Shown: positions 35,213 through 44,420, counted from the stretch's first letter. The stretch is 64,000 nt of DNA from JBBQED01 sp038320345 (GCA_038320345.1 JBBQED010000005.1:1-64000); one strand, 5' to 3'. Numbers and translations are program-made. Notes: generated from the letters alone by a model not told the origin.

Positions 35213-36310
35213 ATGCGAATTGCGATTACAGGCTCACGAGGTATTCCAAATAATTACGGAGGCTTTGAACAATGTGCAGAAAATCTTGCTGTATTACTCG
35301 TAAAAGCTGGTCACGAGGTAACCGTTTACAATCCACATTACCATAGCTACAAAGATAATTCTTATCATGGTGTAACAATTATTCGTCAATGGAACCCTGA
35401 AAAAAAATGGGGAACAGTAGGTAATTTTATCTACGACTATCGATGTATGCAACATGCACTAAAAAATGAATCCGATATTTTATTGGTGCTTGGTTATACA
35501 ACAGCTTCGGTGTTTTTTCCATTTCTGAGAAAAGGAAAAAGTGTGCTCGTCACGAATATGGATGGATTAGAATGGAAACGTGATAAGTGGAATAGTACAG
35601 TAAAAAAATTAGCGAAATGGTTTGAATCATTAGGTGCAAAATATTCTGATTATCTCGTGTCTGATAATTCTGAGATTGGAAAATATCTCAAAGCAGAATA
35701 TGGGAAAGATTCAACGGTGATTGCTTATGGTTCCGAAATATTTGATCAACCGGATGCCGCTGTTATCGAACACTATCAAGTCACTCCTAGCAACTATGAT
35801 ATGTTAGTAGCCCGTCTGGAAAAAGAAAATAATATTGAAACTACATTAGACGGAGTGGTGCAATCAGGAACCCAAGTTCCATTTCTAGTAATTGGAAATC
35901 AGCAAACACCTTATGGAAAATTTCTTGTAAATAAGTACGCTGCATATCCTCATATCCGTTTTATTGGTGGAATTTACAATCAGAATCATCTGAATAATTT
36001 GCGATGGCATTGTCGATATTATTTCCACGGACATTCTGTTGGAGGAACTAACCCATCCTTGCTAGAAGCAATGGCATCAGGAGCCTATATTCTTGCTCAT
36101 GATAATGTTTTTAACCGGGATGTTTTGGGACAGGATGCATGGTATTTTAGAGATAGTGCAGAAGCTGCCAGTCTTTTAAAAGCCCCTGAAAAATTGGCTT
36201 TGTCTAGAGAAGAATTTTTATCCACTAACAAACAAAAAATTATTGAGCAATTCAATTGGGGAAAAATTGCAGGAGCGTATGAAGCTCTCTTTTTGAAAGT
36301 GAGAAAGTGA
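35213..36310 (+). CDS. Glycosyltransferase with DUF1972 (rhamnosyltransferase-like)
   Basis: 365 residues from the ATG at 35213, which gives the DUF1972 N-terminus MRIAITGSRGIPNNYGGFEQ; a longer frame from 35081 would overlap thiL by 122 nt and is rejected. The N-terminal Rossmann half has VLGYTTASVFFPFLRKG and NMDGLEWKRDKW; the C-terminal half has the GT-B donor-binding segment GHSVGGTNPSLLEAMASGAY. Family members add rhamnose or similar sugars to surface polysaccharides. It is co-transcribed with thiL; the acceptor is unknown. Confidence 0.88.
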   Translation: MRIAITGSRGIPNNYGGFEQCAENLAVLLVKAGHEVTVYNPHYHSYKDNSYHGVTIIRQWNPEKKWGTVGNFIYDYRCMQHALKNESDILLVLGYTTASVFFPFLRKGKSVLVTNMDGLEWKRDKWNSTVKKLAKWFESLGAKYSDYLVSDNSEIGKYLKAEYGKDSTVIAYGSEIFDQPDAAVIEHYQVTPSNYDMLVARLEKENNIETTLDGVVQSGTQVPFLVIGNQQTPYGKFLVNKYAAYPHIRFIGGIYNQNHLNNLRWHCRYYFHGHSVGGTNPSLLEAMASGAYILAHDNVFNRDVLGQDAWYFRDSAEAASLLKAPEKLALSREEFLSTNKQKIIEQFNWGKIAGAYEALFLKVRK

Positions 36311-36382
36311 ATTTAATACTTTTAAATAAGAGCGTTAGCAAAAATCTTTGAACAGAAAATAAGAACGAATCCATCTTTTTTA

Positions 36383-36430
36383 ATAAAAAAAATCGCAGGA
36401 AAGATAGTACTCTTCCCTGCGATTTCTGTT
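36383..36430. terminator. Bidirectional terminator between convergent genes
   Basis: A 15-bp stem with one mismatch (36390-36404 with 36411-36425, AAATCGCAGGAAAGA and complement) and 6-nt loop. A-rich DNA on the left and T-rich DNA on the right allow use from both strands. Confidence 0.75.
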
Positions 36431-36440
36431 TGAGATAATA

Positions 36441-37982
36441 TCAATAATTTGCAACTGCATAGTTAACAGCAGCCAGTGTATTTAAATTACCGTATCCTTT
36501 AGTACTGTTTTTATTTGGATAGAATTGTGCAGTATTTGTAAGACAAGTTAATAATTGAGTGCGAGTCATATTAGGACGAGCACTCCACACCAAGGCAGCG
36601 ATTCCCGCAGTGGTAGAAGTTGCTATTGAACTACCACCAATATAGGTTGGTGTGAAACCTGATCCCGGTAACGACAATGAATTCCTATTATTATTAGCAG
36701 AGCGCTCCATAGTGATGGTGTATTGTACTTTACTTCCATCATGACAAGTTCCGCAGGTTGAACCATTATCACGAATGCCTGTTACCGCTACACAAGAAGA
36801 GTACGCAGCAGGATAGATCACACCCCACCAGCTTGTCCAGGTGAGTGAAGTACCTGCAGCCGCGAAAATTAGTTTACCTAATCCATAAGCATAATCAACA
36901 CCATCCTTTAACACGCTGCTACCAAAAGGACTTCCCATACTTAAACTAATAATTTTGATAGAAGCATTATTTCCCATTTGGATAAATGCATTTTTAGTAG
37001 CGGTTTTTTCAGAGGAAGCATCTAAGATCACATCATCTGAAGCACGAATAAAATTGAGATTGCTTTTATAAGCAACGCCTACTGTTCCACCTTTGTTATT
37101 TCTTGGTCCGACCGCAGCACCTGACATGCTCGTTCCGTGATTACATCCTGTAAAAGCACTAGTACCTAAAGTATATCCTGTAGTTACGGTTCGTCCAACA
37201 TTGGAATCTCCATCATTAAAATCAGCCGCCAGCAATGTTTGCGATCCTCTTAAGCCAGCATCAATTACACCTACCGTAATTCCAAGACCTTGACTCACAT
37301 TCCATGCGCCAGGGATCTGATGATTATTGAAATTCCATGGAATTAATGCATTAGGAGTCGTCGTCGTCCAGTCAGCAGCATTCAATAGTTCTGTAGACGC
37401 AGCGCAACCTGTAGACGAACGATTAGGATCATTTGGCCAGTAATCCAAGGGCTCCAGATAACGTACGTTCTCTAGATTATATAATCGCGTAAGAACGTTT
37501 TTGTCGGTAATGCGTAACGTCAGTATTGGTAAGACTTGATCATCTTCAATTAAAATGTCTTGTAAAGAAACAGGATTTGTAGAATTTTTATTCAACTCTT
37601 CCAAAATGATCGCAATCAGATTATCATGCACTTCTTTATAAGCACCACTTTTAATATTTAAAGTGTGCAATTTCGTACTGATATCACCTGCCGTAGCGGG
37701 TTTGTATCCAATTGCAAGACTATGATCTCCGTATTGCAATGCGCTCCATAATGTTTTTAAATCCATCCACTCCCATTGAAAATCATTATGACTTTCGAGT
37801 GTATGAATAACTTCTTTGTCGAGTTGTAATTTATCCAGCGGATCACCTTCAGGAACACTCACTGGCTTTGATTTAATTTTTAACTCACCACTTTGTTGCT
37901 GTGATTGTTGATCTTCCTGTTTAGTACAAGAACTAAATCCCATAAAAAGAAGAAGAAATGCGAGTGTACTTAATTTTTTCAT
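36441..37982 (-). CDS. Subtilisin-like serine protease (S8), lipoprotein
   Basis: 513 residues. The start ends in the lipobox FSSCTKQ, so it is likely a lipoprotein. A ~190-residue propeptide-like region precedes the S8 domain. Triad: Asp in GITVGVIDAGLRGSQ, His in GCNHGTSMSGAAVG, Ser in YIGGSSIATSTTAGIAAL. The position that normally carries the oxyanion Asn (AAGN) reads FAAAGTSLTW, so Thr or Ser replaces Asn; activity may be reduced or need another residue. It lacks a T9SS sorting domain. Its substrate is unknown. Confidence 0.85.
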   Translation of the reverse strand: MKKLSTLAFLLLFMGFSSCTKQEDQQSQQQSGELKIKSKPVSVPEGDPLDKLQLDKEVIHTLESHNDFQWEWMDLKTLWSALQYGDHSLAIGYKPATAGDISTKLHTLNIKSGAYKEVHDNLIAIILEELNKNSTNPVSLQDILIEDDQVLPILTLRITDKNVLTRLYNLENVRYLEPLDYWPNDPNRSSTGCAASTELLNAADWTTTTPNALIPWNFNNHQIPGAWNVSQGLGITVGVIDAGLRGSQTLLAADFNDGDSNVGRTVTTGYTLGTSAFTGCNHGTSMSGAAVGPRNNKGGTVGVAYKSNLNFIRASDDVILDASSEKTATKNAFIQMGNNASIKIISLSMGSPFGSSVLKDGVDYAYGLGKLIFAAAGTSLTWTSWWGVIYPAAYSSCVAVTGIRDNGSTCGTCHDGSKVQYTITMERSANNNRNSLSLPGSGFTPTYIGGSSIATSTTAGIAALVWSARPNMTRTQLLTCLTNTAQFYPNKNSTKGYGNLNTLAAVNYAVANY

Positions 37983-38460
37983 GATCGTTTAGGTTGGTTT
38001 AGAGGTAGAAATATAGTAAAAAAGGTGAAATCAAGCACTGTTTTGAATTTTTTTATCAGTCCGTTTCCATTATTCACCTTTTCAGTATGGTATTTAGTGC
38101 AATATTTAAGTTGTACACCGTTGGTTACCATCCGCCTTACTTTGATATCCTTACCCTTCTTTAGGGAGCAAACTCTGACCTGTTAAGGTCAGGATCCTGG
38201 CCATTTCGAATTAGATCTTCCCAGTGTTGCGGATAAAAGTTAATATTTAAACTCAAGAGGAACATTTCTCGCTAACCTGATAGAATATTCAAGTTTATGA
38301 ATAATCCTTTTAAAAGAGTATTGTCAATAATCTTTTGAATTTCTTTAAACCTTTTATCATAGAAACTGTTTTATTCCGTGTAAACAGTAAAATCGAAGAA
38401 GGATTTCTGCTTAAAAACATGCAGAAAATTTTTCTTTAAAAACTAAAAAAATAAACAACT
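37983..38460. other. Intergenic region with inverted repeats upstream of the fasciclin gene
   Basis: No gene seen. It holds overlapping palindromes at 38175-38202: CTGACC-TGTTAA-GGTCAG, and GGTCAGGATCCTGGCC, which is self-complementary except at one pair. A second hairpin with a 7-bp stem (ACTGTTT with AAACAGT, 38365-38388) is closer to the gene. Neither has a T run, so regulatory roles are more likely than termination. Confidence 0.4.
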
Positions 38461-38979
38461 ATGAAATTACTAAAAAACGCTGTGCTGATAATCGCAGCAA
38501 CATTTTTGTGCATGAACGCAATGGCACAAACAAAAAAAGATATTGTGGATATCGCAGTGGAATCTAAAGCGCACACCACACTTGTTACAGCCATAAAAGC
38601 GGCAGATCTCGTCACTACTTTAAAAAGCAAAGGACCGTTTACCGTATTTGCACCTATTAATGCTGCGTTCACGAAACTTCCGGAGGGAGTGCTTGATAAT
38701 TTATTGAAACCAGAAAACAAATCAAAGTTAGCAGGCATCTTAACATATCACGTTGTTGCTGGAAACTTAAGTGCAGAAGCTGTTTTGGCTGCTATTAAAA
38801 CGGGTGGCGGAAAAGCAGTTTTAACAACTGTTGCAGGAGGGAAATTAACTGCAGAAGTGGTAATGGGGAAAGTAATTTTGACAGATGAGAATGGCGGAAA
38901 AGCAACAGTTACAGCAACTGATCTTAAAGGAACGAATGGTGTGATTCACGTAATTGATGCTGTATTACTTCCTAAATAA
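38461..38979 (+). CDS. Secreted fasciclin-domain protein
   Basis: 172 residues: signal peptide (MKLLKNAVLIIAATFLCMNA then MAQ) and one FAS1 domain (~30-172) with both FAS1 signatures: GPFTVFAPINAAFTKLPEG with LKPENKSKLAGILTYHVV (H1 region), and GVIHVIDAVLLPK at the end (H2). FAS1 domains mediate adhesion or matrix contacts. It is closely similar to the next gene, pointing to tandem duplication. Confidence 0.9.
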   Translation: MKLLKNAVLIIAATFLCMNAMAQTKKDIVDIAVESKAHTTLVTAIKAADLVTTLKSKGPFTVFAPINAAFTKLPEGVLDNLLKPENKSKLAGILTYHVVAGNLSAEAVLAAIKTGGGKAVLTTVAGGKLTAEVVMGKVILTDENGGKATVTATDLKGTNGVIHVIDAVLLPK

Positions 38980-39268
38980 GTTTTATAGTTAAGTCGCAAG
39001 AACTTTTTTTGAAGTGGTAATTTAAAATAATACTTAGTAACATAAACTTAACGATAGTTGCAAAACTGTTTTTAAGTTTATGTTATTTTTATGTAGTTTG
39101 ATCTCCTTTCATTTTCCTACAATTATGGATAATGTTTTTAATTTCCTTTCTCCTAAAATAATTTATTGTTGTTTAGATGACACCAAAAAGGTGATCAAAA
39201 AAATATTATCAGTTAGTTGCAACTATTAGGGAATACTATTGTTCTTGATGTAAATAAATACGAAAAAA

Positions 39269-39676
39269 ATGAAAAACATTGTAGAAATTGCATCAGGCAA
39301 CGAAAATTTTACAACATTAGTTGCTGCTGTTGTAGCAGCAGGATTAGCTGAAACTTTAAGCGGTACAGGCCCTTTCACTGTTTTCGCTCCTACTAACGAA
39401 GCATTTGCTAAGTTACCAGCTGGAACTGTAGAAGAATTAATTAAGCCCGAAAACAAAGCAAAACTGGCGGCTATCCTGACCTACCACGTAGTTGCTGGAA
39501 AAGCTTTATCATCTGATCTGTCAGACGGACAATTAGTTGAAACAGTAAATGGACAAAAAGTAACAGTGTCAATAGGTGACAATGTAAAGGTGGATGGGGC
39601 TGTTGTAACTTCAGCAAACCTTGAAGCATCAAACGGGGTTATCCATGTGATTGATTCTGTGATCTTACCTAAATAA
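39269..39676 (+). CDS. Fasciclin-domain protein without signal peptide
   Basis: 135 residues, a single FAS1 domain (GPFTVFAPTNEAFAKLPAG, IKPENKAKLAAILTYHVV, GVIHVIDSVILPK). It starts directly with the domain, MKNIVEIASGN, and an in-frame stop lies 18 nt upstream, so a missed signal peptide is excluded. It therefore looks cytoplasmic or exported by another route, unlike its upstream paralogue. Confidence 0.9.
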   Translation: MKNIVEIASGNENFTTLVAAVVAAGLAETLSGTGPFTVFAPTNEAFAKLPAGTVEELIKPENKAKLAAILTYHVVAGKALSSDLSDGQLVETVNGQKVTVSIGDNVKVDGAVVTSANLEASNGVIHVIDSVILPK

Positions 39677-39696
39677 AAGGTAAAGTATTTTATTAG

Positions 39697-39737
39697 AGGA
39701 TGGGTTGTAGGCTTTTGCTACAACCCATCCTTTTTTT
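39697..39737 (+). terminator. Strong rho-independent terminator
   Basis: A perfect 14-bp stem (AGGATGGGTTGTAG at 39697-39710 with 39718-39731), 7-nt loop, then a run of Ts. Confidence 0.92.
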
Positions 39738-39795
39738 AACATTACCCTATAATGCTTATTTTCGTTTCGATTTAAACTTTTAAACTAATAAAAAT

Positions 39796-40398
39796 ATGGC
39801 TTTCACCCTCGCTCCTCTACCCTACGGCTTTGATGCCCTAGAACCGCATATTGATGCTAAAACGATGGAAATCCATCACGACAAACATCATCAAGCGTAT
39901 GTTACCAATCTGAATGCTGCTATCGCCGGCACCGATACTGAGAAAATGAGTATTGAAGAAATTTGTAAAAACATTTCTAAATTCCCTGCTCCAGTAAGAA
40001 ATAATGGTGGCGGACATTACAACCATTCTTTGTTTTGGTCGTTGATGAAAGCTAACGGTGGTGGCGTACCGTCAGGTCCACTTGCGGATGCGATCACTGC
40101 TACTTTCGGAACTTTTGATGATTTCAAAACTAAGTTTGCACAAGCTGGAGTTACTCGTTTCGGTTCGGGTTGGGCTTGGCTGATCAAGAATGCTTCTGGC
40201 AAGCTGGAAATATGTAGCACTCCCAATCAAGATAATCCACTGATGGATCTAGCCGAAGTTAAAGGCAGTCCTATCCTAGCATTGGATGTTTGGGAACATG
40301 CCTATTATCTTCACTACCAAAACCGTCGTCCTGATTACTGTACAGCATGGTGGAACGTAGTTAACTGGGAAGAAGCAAGTCGGAGATTCGCACTTTAG
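39796..40398 (+). CDS. sodA: Superoxide dismutase (Fe/Mn family)
   Basis: 200 residues. Metal ligands are His27 (MEIHHDKHH), His77 (GGGHYNHSLFW), and the Asp and His in LALDVWEHAYYLHYQNRRPD. The GGGHxNH motif and the DVWEHAYYLHYQNRRPDY segment look more like the Mn or cambialistic type than Fe-only, but metal choice cannot be settled by eye. No signal peptide, so cytosolic. It has its own terminator. Confidence 0.95.
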   Translation: MAFTLAPLPYGFDALEPHIDAKTMEIHHDKHHQAYVTNLNAAIAGTDTEKMSIEEICKNISKFPAPVRNNGGGHYNHSLFWSLMKANGGGVPSGPLADAITATFGTFDDFKTKFAQAGVTRFGSGWAWLIKNASGKLEICSTPNQDNPLMDLAEVKGSPILALDVWEHAYYLHYQNRRPDYCTAWWNVVNWEEASRRFAL

Positions 40399-40417
40399 TG
40401 CTTACTACTCTTAAAAT

Positions 40418-40456
40418 TAAAAAGAGCATCTTCCATTCGGAGATGCTCTTTTTTTA
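40418..40456 (+). terminator. Terminator after sodA
   Basis: AAAGAGCATCT (40421-40431) pairs with AGATGCTCTTT (40441-40451); flanking A and T runs lengthen the stem and give the T tail. Confidence 0.9.
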
Positions 40457-40621
40457 TGTTGCTAATGCTGTAAGGAGCTCATTCAATTAAACTCGGACAA
40501 ACAGAACTTGCTGAATTTAGAGAATACATTTTTGTTTAAGTTTTTACAAAAGAAAAGCAAGTCTTTCTTATAGTATAAATGATAAACACAAATCCTAGTA
40601 CATTAAAAATCGTACATCCTA

Positions 40622-41515
40622 TTATAGTCCAAATACTCTCGAAATGTTAAATCCAATCCGTATTCCAGCATTATCCCATTTGGTATCGGTACGAGCGAGG
40701 AATTGATTTTCGGTAATCCCGAAAGAGTTGGTGACATGCATTTGGAAAACGTGACCACCAGTCTCTACTTCAAACCCTATTCCGAAACTGTTGTAATAAG
40801 TTGTTTTAGAATAATCATTAATATTATATGCATATTCTAAAGTAAGGGCCATACTACGTGAAAACTTATAACGTAATCCTCCCTGAACTCCATAAACATC
40901 ATTTTTATCCGAGATTCTATCTACTAAATTATAGTGTAAAAAATACGGAGCTATCTGTAAGGAAATTTTATCATTGAATTTTCTTCCAATAATTACTTCA
41001 TGTGCAAATGACATTCTACTGGTTTTGTGTTCATACTTATCAAAGCCGTTCGCTTCTTTATTACCATCTTTAAGAAGTGTATAATACATCCCCGAAAATA
41101 AAGTAATGCTGATTGGAGTATGACCATCTTCAGTTTGACGGGTTAAGCGGTATTTTAAAAATCCGTCTGCCATCTTTTCATAAGAACTTCTTCCAATTCC
41201 AAACATTAGTCGTCCGTTATGACTGTACTCTAAGCCTAATCGGATACTTGCACCACCATCTAATCCCCAGAGGTTATAGGATCCACTGTTAAAAGGTCCG
41301 AAGCGGTGAGAGATTCTGAAATCCAAAGAACGTTTCCCGCAAACTTCCATCGTATGCATATTGATGATACGTGTAGTCTTGAAAGTGGCAATAGTAGTAG
41401 TTCGCTCTTTCTTACTAGCTTCTTCCAAGATCTTCATTGGGTCGTCCTGTGCATGAAGTTGTTGTACTGTTGCTCCGATTACAAAAGAAAGTAAAATGTA
41501 TTTTAGGTTACGCAT
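40622..41515 (-). CDS. DUF5777 family outer-membrane beta-barrel protein
   Basis: 297 residues with signal peptide (MRNLKYILLSFVIGATVQQL then HAQ). The rest is alternating beta-strands ending in an aromatic/hydrophobic strand (GIRIGFNISRVFGL), as in beta-barrels. RTTTIATFKTTRIINMHTME and DFRISHRFGPFNSGSYNLWG are the conserved start of DUF5777. Function unknown. It is the last gene of a three-gene minus-strand operon with two cytochrome-c-like lipoproteins, which suggests a role in the same envelope process. Confidence 0.85.
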   Translation of the reverse strand: MRNLKYILLSFVIGATVQQLHAQDDPMKILEEASKKERTTTIATFKTTRIINMHTMEVCGKRSLDFRISHRFGPFNSGSYNLWGLDGGASIRLGLEYSHNGRLMFGIGRSSYEKMADGFLKYRLTRQTEDGHTPISITLFSGMYYTLLKDGNKEANGFDKYEHKTSRMSFAHEVIIGRKFNDKISLQIAPYFLHYNLVDRISDKNDVYGVQGGLRYKFSRSMALTLEYAYNINDYSKTTYYNSFGIGFEVETGGHVFQMHVTNSFGITENQFLARTDTKWDNAGIRIGFNISRVFGL

Positions 41516-41534
41516 ATCCGTTAGTGTCTTACAA

Positions 41535-41933
41535 TTATTGTGGCTTTGATTGATTGATCCAGATTTGAATTAGAGCGATGGAGCAATCATCCAGTTTGCC
41601 ACCTCCTTTAGGCATATTAGAAACATTTCCATTCTGAACTATTGCATCTATCAATGTATTATCTGCTGATTGAGAAACACCGTCATAAGTATCTAGACCA
41701 ATTGCGCTAGAGCTCGCATCTCCCTTGTGACAACTGGCATCTCCAGCACCACAACGAGAAGTCATGATAGGAGCGATGCGTGTTGCATAACTGATAGTGC
41801 CAGCGGTATCACATGCATTAGTACCTGGATGAAGTTCTGCTTGATTGTCGTAATAGCAGCCATTGAATGCGAACAACCCTATAACACCTAATGTAATTAC
41901 AAGTATATGTTTTTGAAATAGTTTCATAGTCAT
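41535..41933 (-). CDS. Cytochrome c-like lipoprotein with atypical haem motif
   Basis: 132 residues. A lipobox (LFAFNGCYYD) suggests an anchored periplasmic lipoprotein. The haem-binding-like site reads SRCGAGDASCHKG, that is C-X6-C-H rather than C-X2-C-H, and NMPKGGGKLDDCSIALIQIW provides the distal Met region typical of small Bacteroidota c-type domains. It lies 19 nt upstream of the DUF5777 gene and 6 nt after its paralogue. Haem attachment is inferred. Confidence 0.7.
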   Translation of the reverse strand: MTMKLFQKHILVITLGVIGLFAFNGCYYDNQAELHPGTNACDTAGTISYATRIAPIMTSRCGAGDASCHKGDASSSAIGLDTYDGVSQSADNTLIDAIVQNGNVSNMPKGGGKLDDCSIALIQIWINQSKPQ

Positions 41934-41939
41934 CTATTA

Positions 41940-42323
41940 TTAATTATTTTTTGCTCCCTGCTCGATCCAGATATAAATTAACTGAATATCATTGTCGATG
42001 AGTTGTGTACTTCCAGAAGGGGGCATTTGTTGGATGAGTCCTCTTCGAGTAATTGACTTGTAAAGTTTACTTCCACGTGCATCGCCAGCTTTAATATCTC
42101 CATTAGAAATTACATCTTGATAAGAAGCAAGTGAAAATTCTCCGTCACTCCCACCATGGCATCCACTATAATTACAGTTGGCAGAAAGGATAGGACGAAT
42201 ATCTTGTTCGTATTTGATTTCACGAATATTAGTAAGATCACTGTTGTGGACGCATGAAGAGAAAAATATCAGCGACAGACCGAAGAAAAAATTTCCGGCC
42301 ATTATTTTTTTAGTAAGGATCAT
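41940..42323 (-). CDS. Cytochrome c-like lipoprotein with C-X4-C-H motif
   Basis: 127 residues; the lipobox LIFFSSCVHN is clear, and an internal ATG seven codons in (42302) could be the real start. The haem-type motif is SANCNYSGCHGG (C-X4-C-H), and IQQMPPSGSTQLIDNDIQLI holds the distal Met region. First gene of the operon with the second cytochrome-like gene and DUF5777. C-X4-C-H variants occur in Bacteroidota cytochromes, so haem binding is plausible. Confidence 0.7.
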   Translation of the reverse strand: MILTKKIMAGNFFFGLSLIFFSSCVHNSDLTNIREIKYEQDIRPILSANCNYSGCHGGSDGEFSLASYQDVISNGDIKAGDARGSKLYKSITRRGLIQQMPPSGSTQLIDNDIQLIYIWIEQGAKNN

Positions 42324-42492
42324 GCAGGAGGGGGTAAAGTATTTTGGTTCACAATATTAGGCATTCATCAGTTTTCTTCTGTCAGATTTTCGTCAATCGG
42401 GTAAATTTAGCTGCTCAGTGGGCATTTTTCAGTTCTAGAAATTATGACATTAATTCTTCTTTTTTCTTCTTCCACAATCCGACCGTAAACCG

Positions 42493-42500
42493 TAACTTTG
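42493..42500 (+). promoter_or_regulatory. -7 element TAACTTTG of the PurF-like gene
   Basis: A perfect TAnnTTTG match, 18 nt before the ATG at 42519. It overlaps the in-frame TTG at 42498, which argues against that codon being the start. Confidence 0.6.
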
Positions 42501-42518
42501 CATCTTAGTAGCTTACTG

Positions 42519-44420
42519 ATGAGCGACCCTCTTTACCACGAGTGCGGCATCGCAATGATCCGCCTCCTCAAGCCCCTTGAATTCTATCTCGAGAAATACG
42601 GCACACCTCTTTATGGGGTGAATAAGTTGTATCTGCTGATGGAAAAACAGCATAACCGCGGTCAGGATGGTGCCGGTGTTGCTGGCATAAAAATCGACAT
42701 GGCGCCCGGTGAGCGATATATAAACCGCTATCGATCAATTGCTAAGAATGCAATTACAGAGATTTTCGGAGTGATAAACGGTCCTCTGGAAGTCCTTCGT
42801 GCTGAAGATCCCGACCGACTTTTGCAGCCTCAATGGCTAAAGAAAAATGTAGATTTTACTGGAGAACTTCTGTTGGGTCACCTAAGATACGGTACCTATG
42901 GAGGGAATAATATCGAGAGTTGCCACCCGTTTCTGCGTCAGAATAACTGGATGACCCGCAATTTGGTGGTGGCCGGGAATTTTAACCTGACGAATGTTGA
43001 AGAATTGTTCAATAATTTGGTAGATATCGGCCAACATCCTCGGGAAAAAGCAGATACGGTTACGGTTATGGAGAATATCGGTCATTTTCTGGATGAAGAA
43101 AATGATGAGTTGTATTATAAATTCAAGCAAGAAGGATTTACTAAACAACAAATTAGTCCGCTGATTGCTTCTCAAATGGATATTGCCGGAATTTTACGCC
43201 GCTCTTCTAAACATTGGGATGGTGGTTATGTGATGGCTGGAATGATGGGTCATGGTGATGCTTTTGTGTTGCGCGATCCTTCCGGTATTCGTCCTGCTTG
43301 GTATTATGCCGATGATGAAATCGTAGTGGTTACTTCAGAACGTCCGCAAATACAAACTGCTTTCAATGTTCCTATTGATGCGGTGAAAGAAGTAATACCT
43401 GGACATGCACTTATTATTCGCAAGAATGGTGAAGTGAGTATGGAGCAGATTAAAGAAGAGATGCCGCGTTTGTCTTGCTCTTTTGAACGGATTTATTTTT
43501 CTCGAGGTAGTGATGCTGATATATATAAAGAGCGAAAAGCATTAGGGCATTTATTATGTCCCGCAATTTTAGAATCGGTTGATCGTGATCTTAGAAATAC
43601 TGTTTTTTCATATATCCCGAATACAGCCGAAGTAGCTTTTTACGGACTCATGCAAGGAATGGAAGAATACTTGAGTCATGTTAAGAAATCGAAGATACTT
43701 GCACTCGGTAATTCACCAGATCCGGATAAGCTGGAAGAGATTCTTTCTATTCGTCCACGGGCGGAGAAGATTGCTATTAAAGATGCCAAGTTGCGTACCT
43801 TCATTACCAATGATACCGATCGTACCGATATGGTAGCGCATGTATATGATATCACCTACGGTACTGTGCGTGCAGGAGTAGATAATCTTGTTGTGATTGA
43901 TGATTCCATTGTTCGTGGAACAACATTGCGCAATAGCATTATTCGAATGTTAGATCGATTGAATCCCAAAAAAATTGTCATTGTTTCTTCGGCACCTCAG
44001 ATTCGTTATCCCGATTGTTATGGCATCGATATGGCGAAGATTGGTGATCTGATTGCTTTCCGTGCTGCGGTGGAATTACTGGAAGAAAATAATCTGGAGC
44101 ATATTATTGATGAAGTGTATGCTGAATGTTTGGTTCAATTAAAGAAACCTTTACATGAGCAGGTGAATGTGATGAAAAAGATTTATGCTCCTTTTACCTA
44201 CGAGCAAATCTCTGCACGCATTTCTAAAATTGTTACTCCGGTCGACTGTAAAGCAGAAGTAGAAATTATCTATCAATCAATTGATGATCTACATATTGCT
44301 TGTCCGAATCATTTAGGCGATTGGTATTTTAGCGGTGATTACCCTACACCCGGTGGCAATAGAGTAGTGTGCCAAGCATTTGTGAATTACATGAAAGGGT
44401 CGAATGAAAGAGCGTATTGA
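42519..44420 (+). CDS. Amidophosphoribosyltransferase-like protein (long PurF paralogue)
   Basis: 633 residues from the ATG at 42519; a TTG 21 nt upstream is part of the promoter. An N-terminal class II glutamine amidotransferase domain has the nucleophile Cys in MSDPLYHECGIAM, which would need removal of eight residues, plus KQHNRGQDGAGV and GHLRYGTYGGNN. A C-terminal phosphoribosyltransferase domain has the PRPP motif VVIDDSIVRGTTLRNS. PurF is usually ~470-510 residues, so this form carries ~130 extra residues. It may be PurF itself or a related amidotransferase. Single-gene unit, not beside other pur genes. Confidence 0.85.
   Translation: MSDPLYHECGIAMIRLLKPLEFYLEKYGTPLYGVNKLYLLMEKQHNRGQDGAGVAGIKIDMAPGERYINRYRSIAKNAITEIFGVINGPLEVLRAEDPDRLLQPQWLKKNVDFTGELLLGHLRYGTYGGNNIESCHPFLRQNNWMTRNLVVAGNFNLTNVEELFNNLVDIGQHPREKADTVTVMENIGHFLDEENDELYYKFKQEGFTKQQISPLIASQMDIAGILRRSSKHWDGGYVMAGMMGHGDAFVLRDPSGIRPAWYYADDEIVVVTSERPQIQTAFNVPIDAVKEVIPGHALIIRKNGEVSMEQIKEEMPRLSCSFERIYFSRGSDADIYKERKALGHLLCPAILESVDRDLRNTVFSYIPNTAEVAFYGLMQGMEEYLSHVKKSKILALGNSPDPDKLEEILSIRPRAEKIAIKDAKLRTFITNDTDRTDMVAHVYDITYGTVRAGVDNLVVIDDSIVRGTTLRNSIIRMLDRLNPKKIVIVSSAPQIRYPDCYGIDMAKIGDLIAFRAAVELLEENNLEHIIDEVYAECLVQLKKPLHEQVNVMKKIYAPFTYEQISARISKIVTPVDCKAEVEIIYQSIDDLHIACPNHLGDWYFSGDYPTPGGNRVVCQAFVNYMKGSNERAY

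Noticed and set aside
38365..38388. 7-bp hairpin as terminator before the fasciclin gene
   Set aside because: No T run follows and no gene on that strand ends nearby.
42498..42518. TTG start for the PurF-like gene
   Set aside because: The TTG is the last part of the promoter box TAACTTTG; the ATG at 42519 is preferred.
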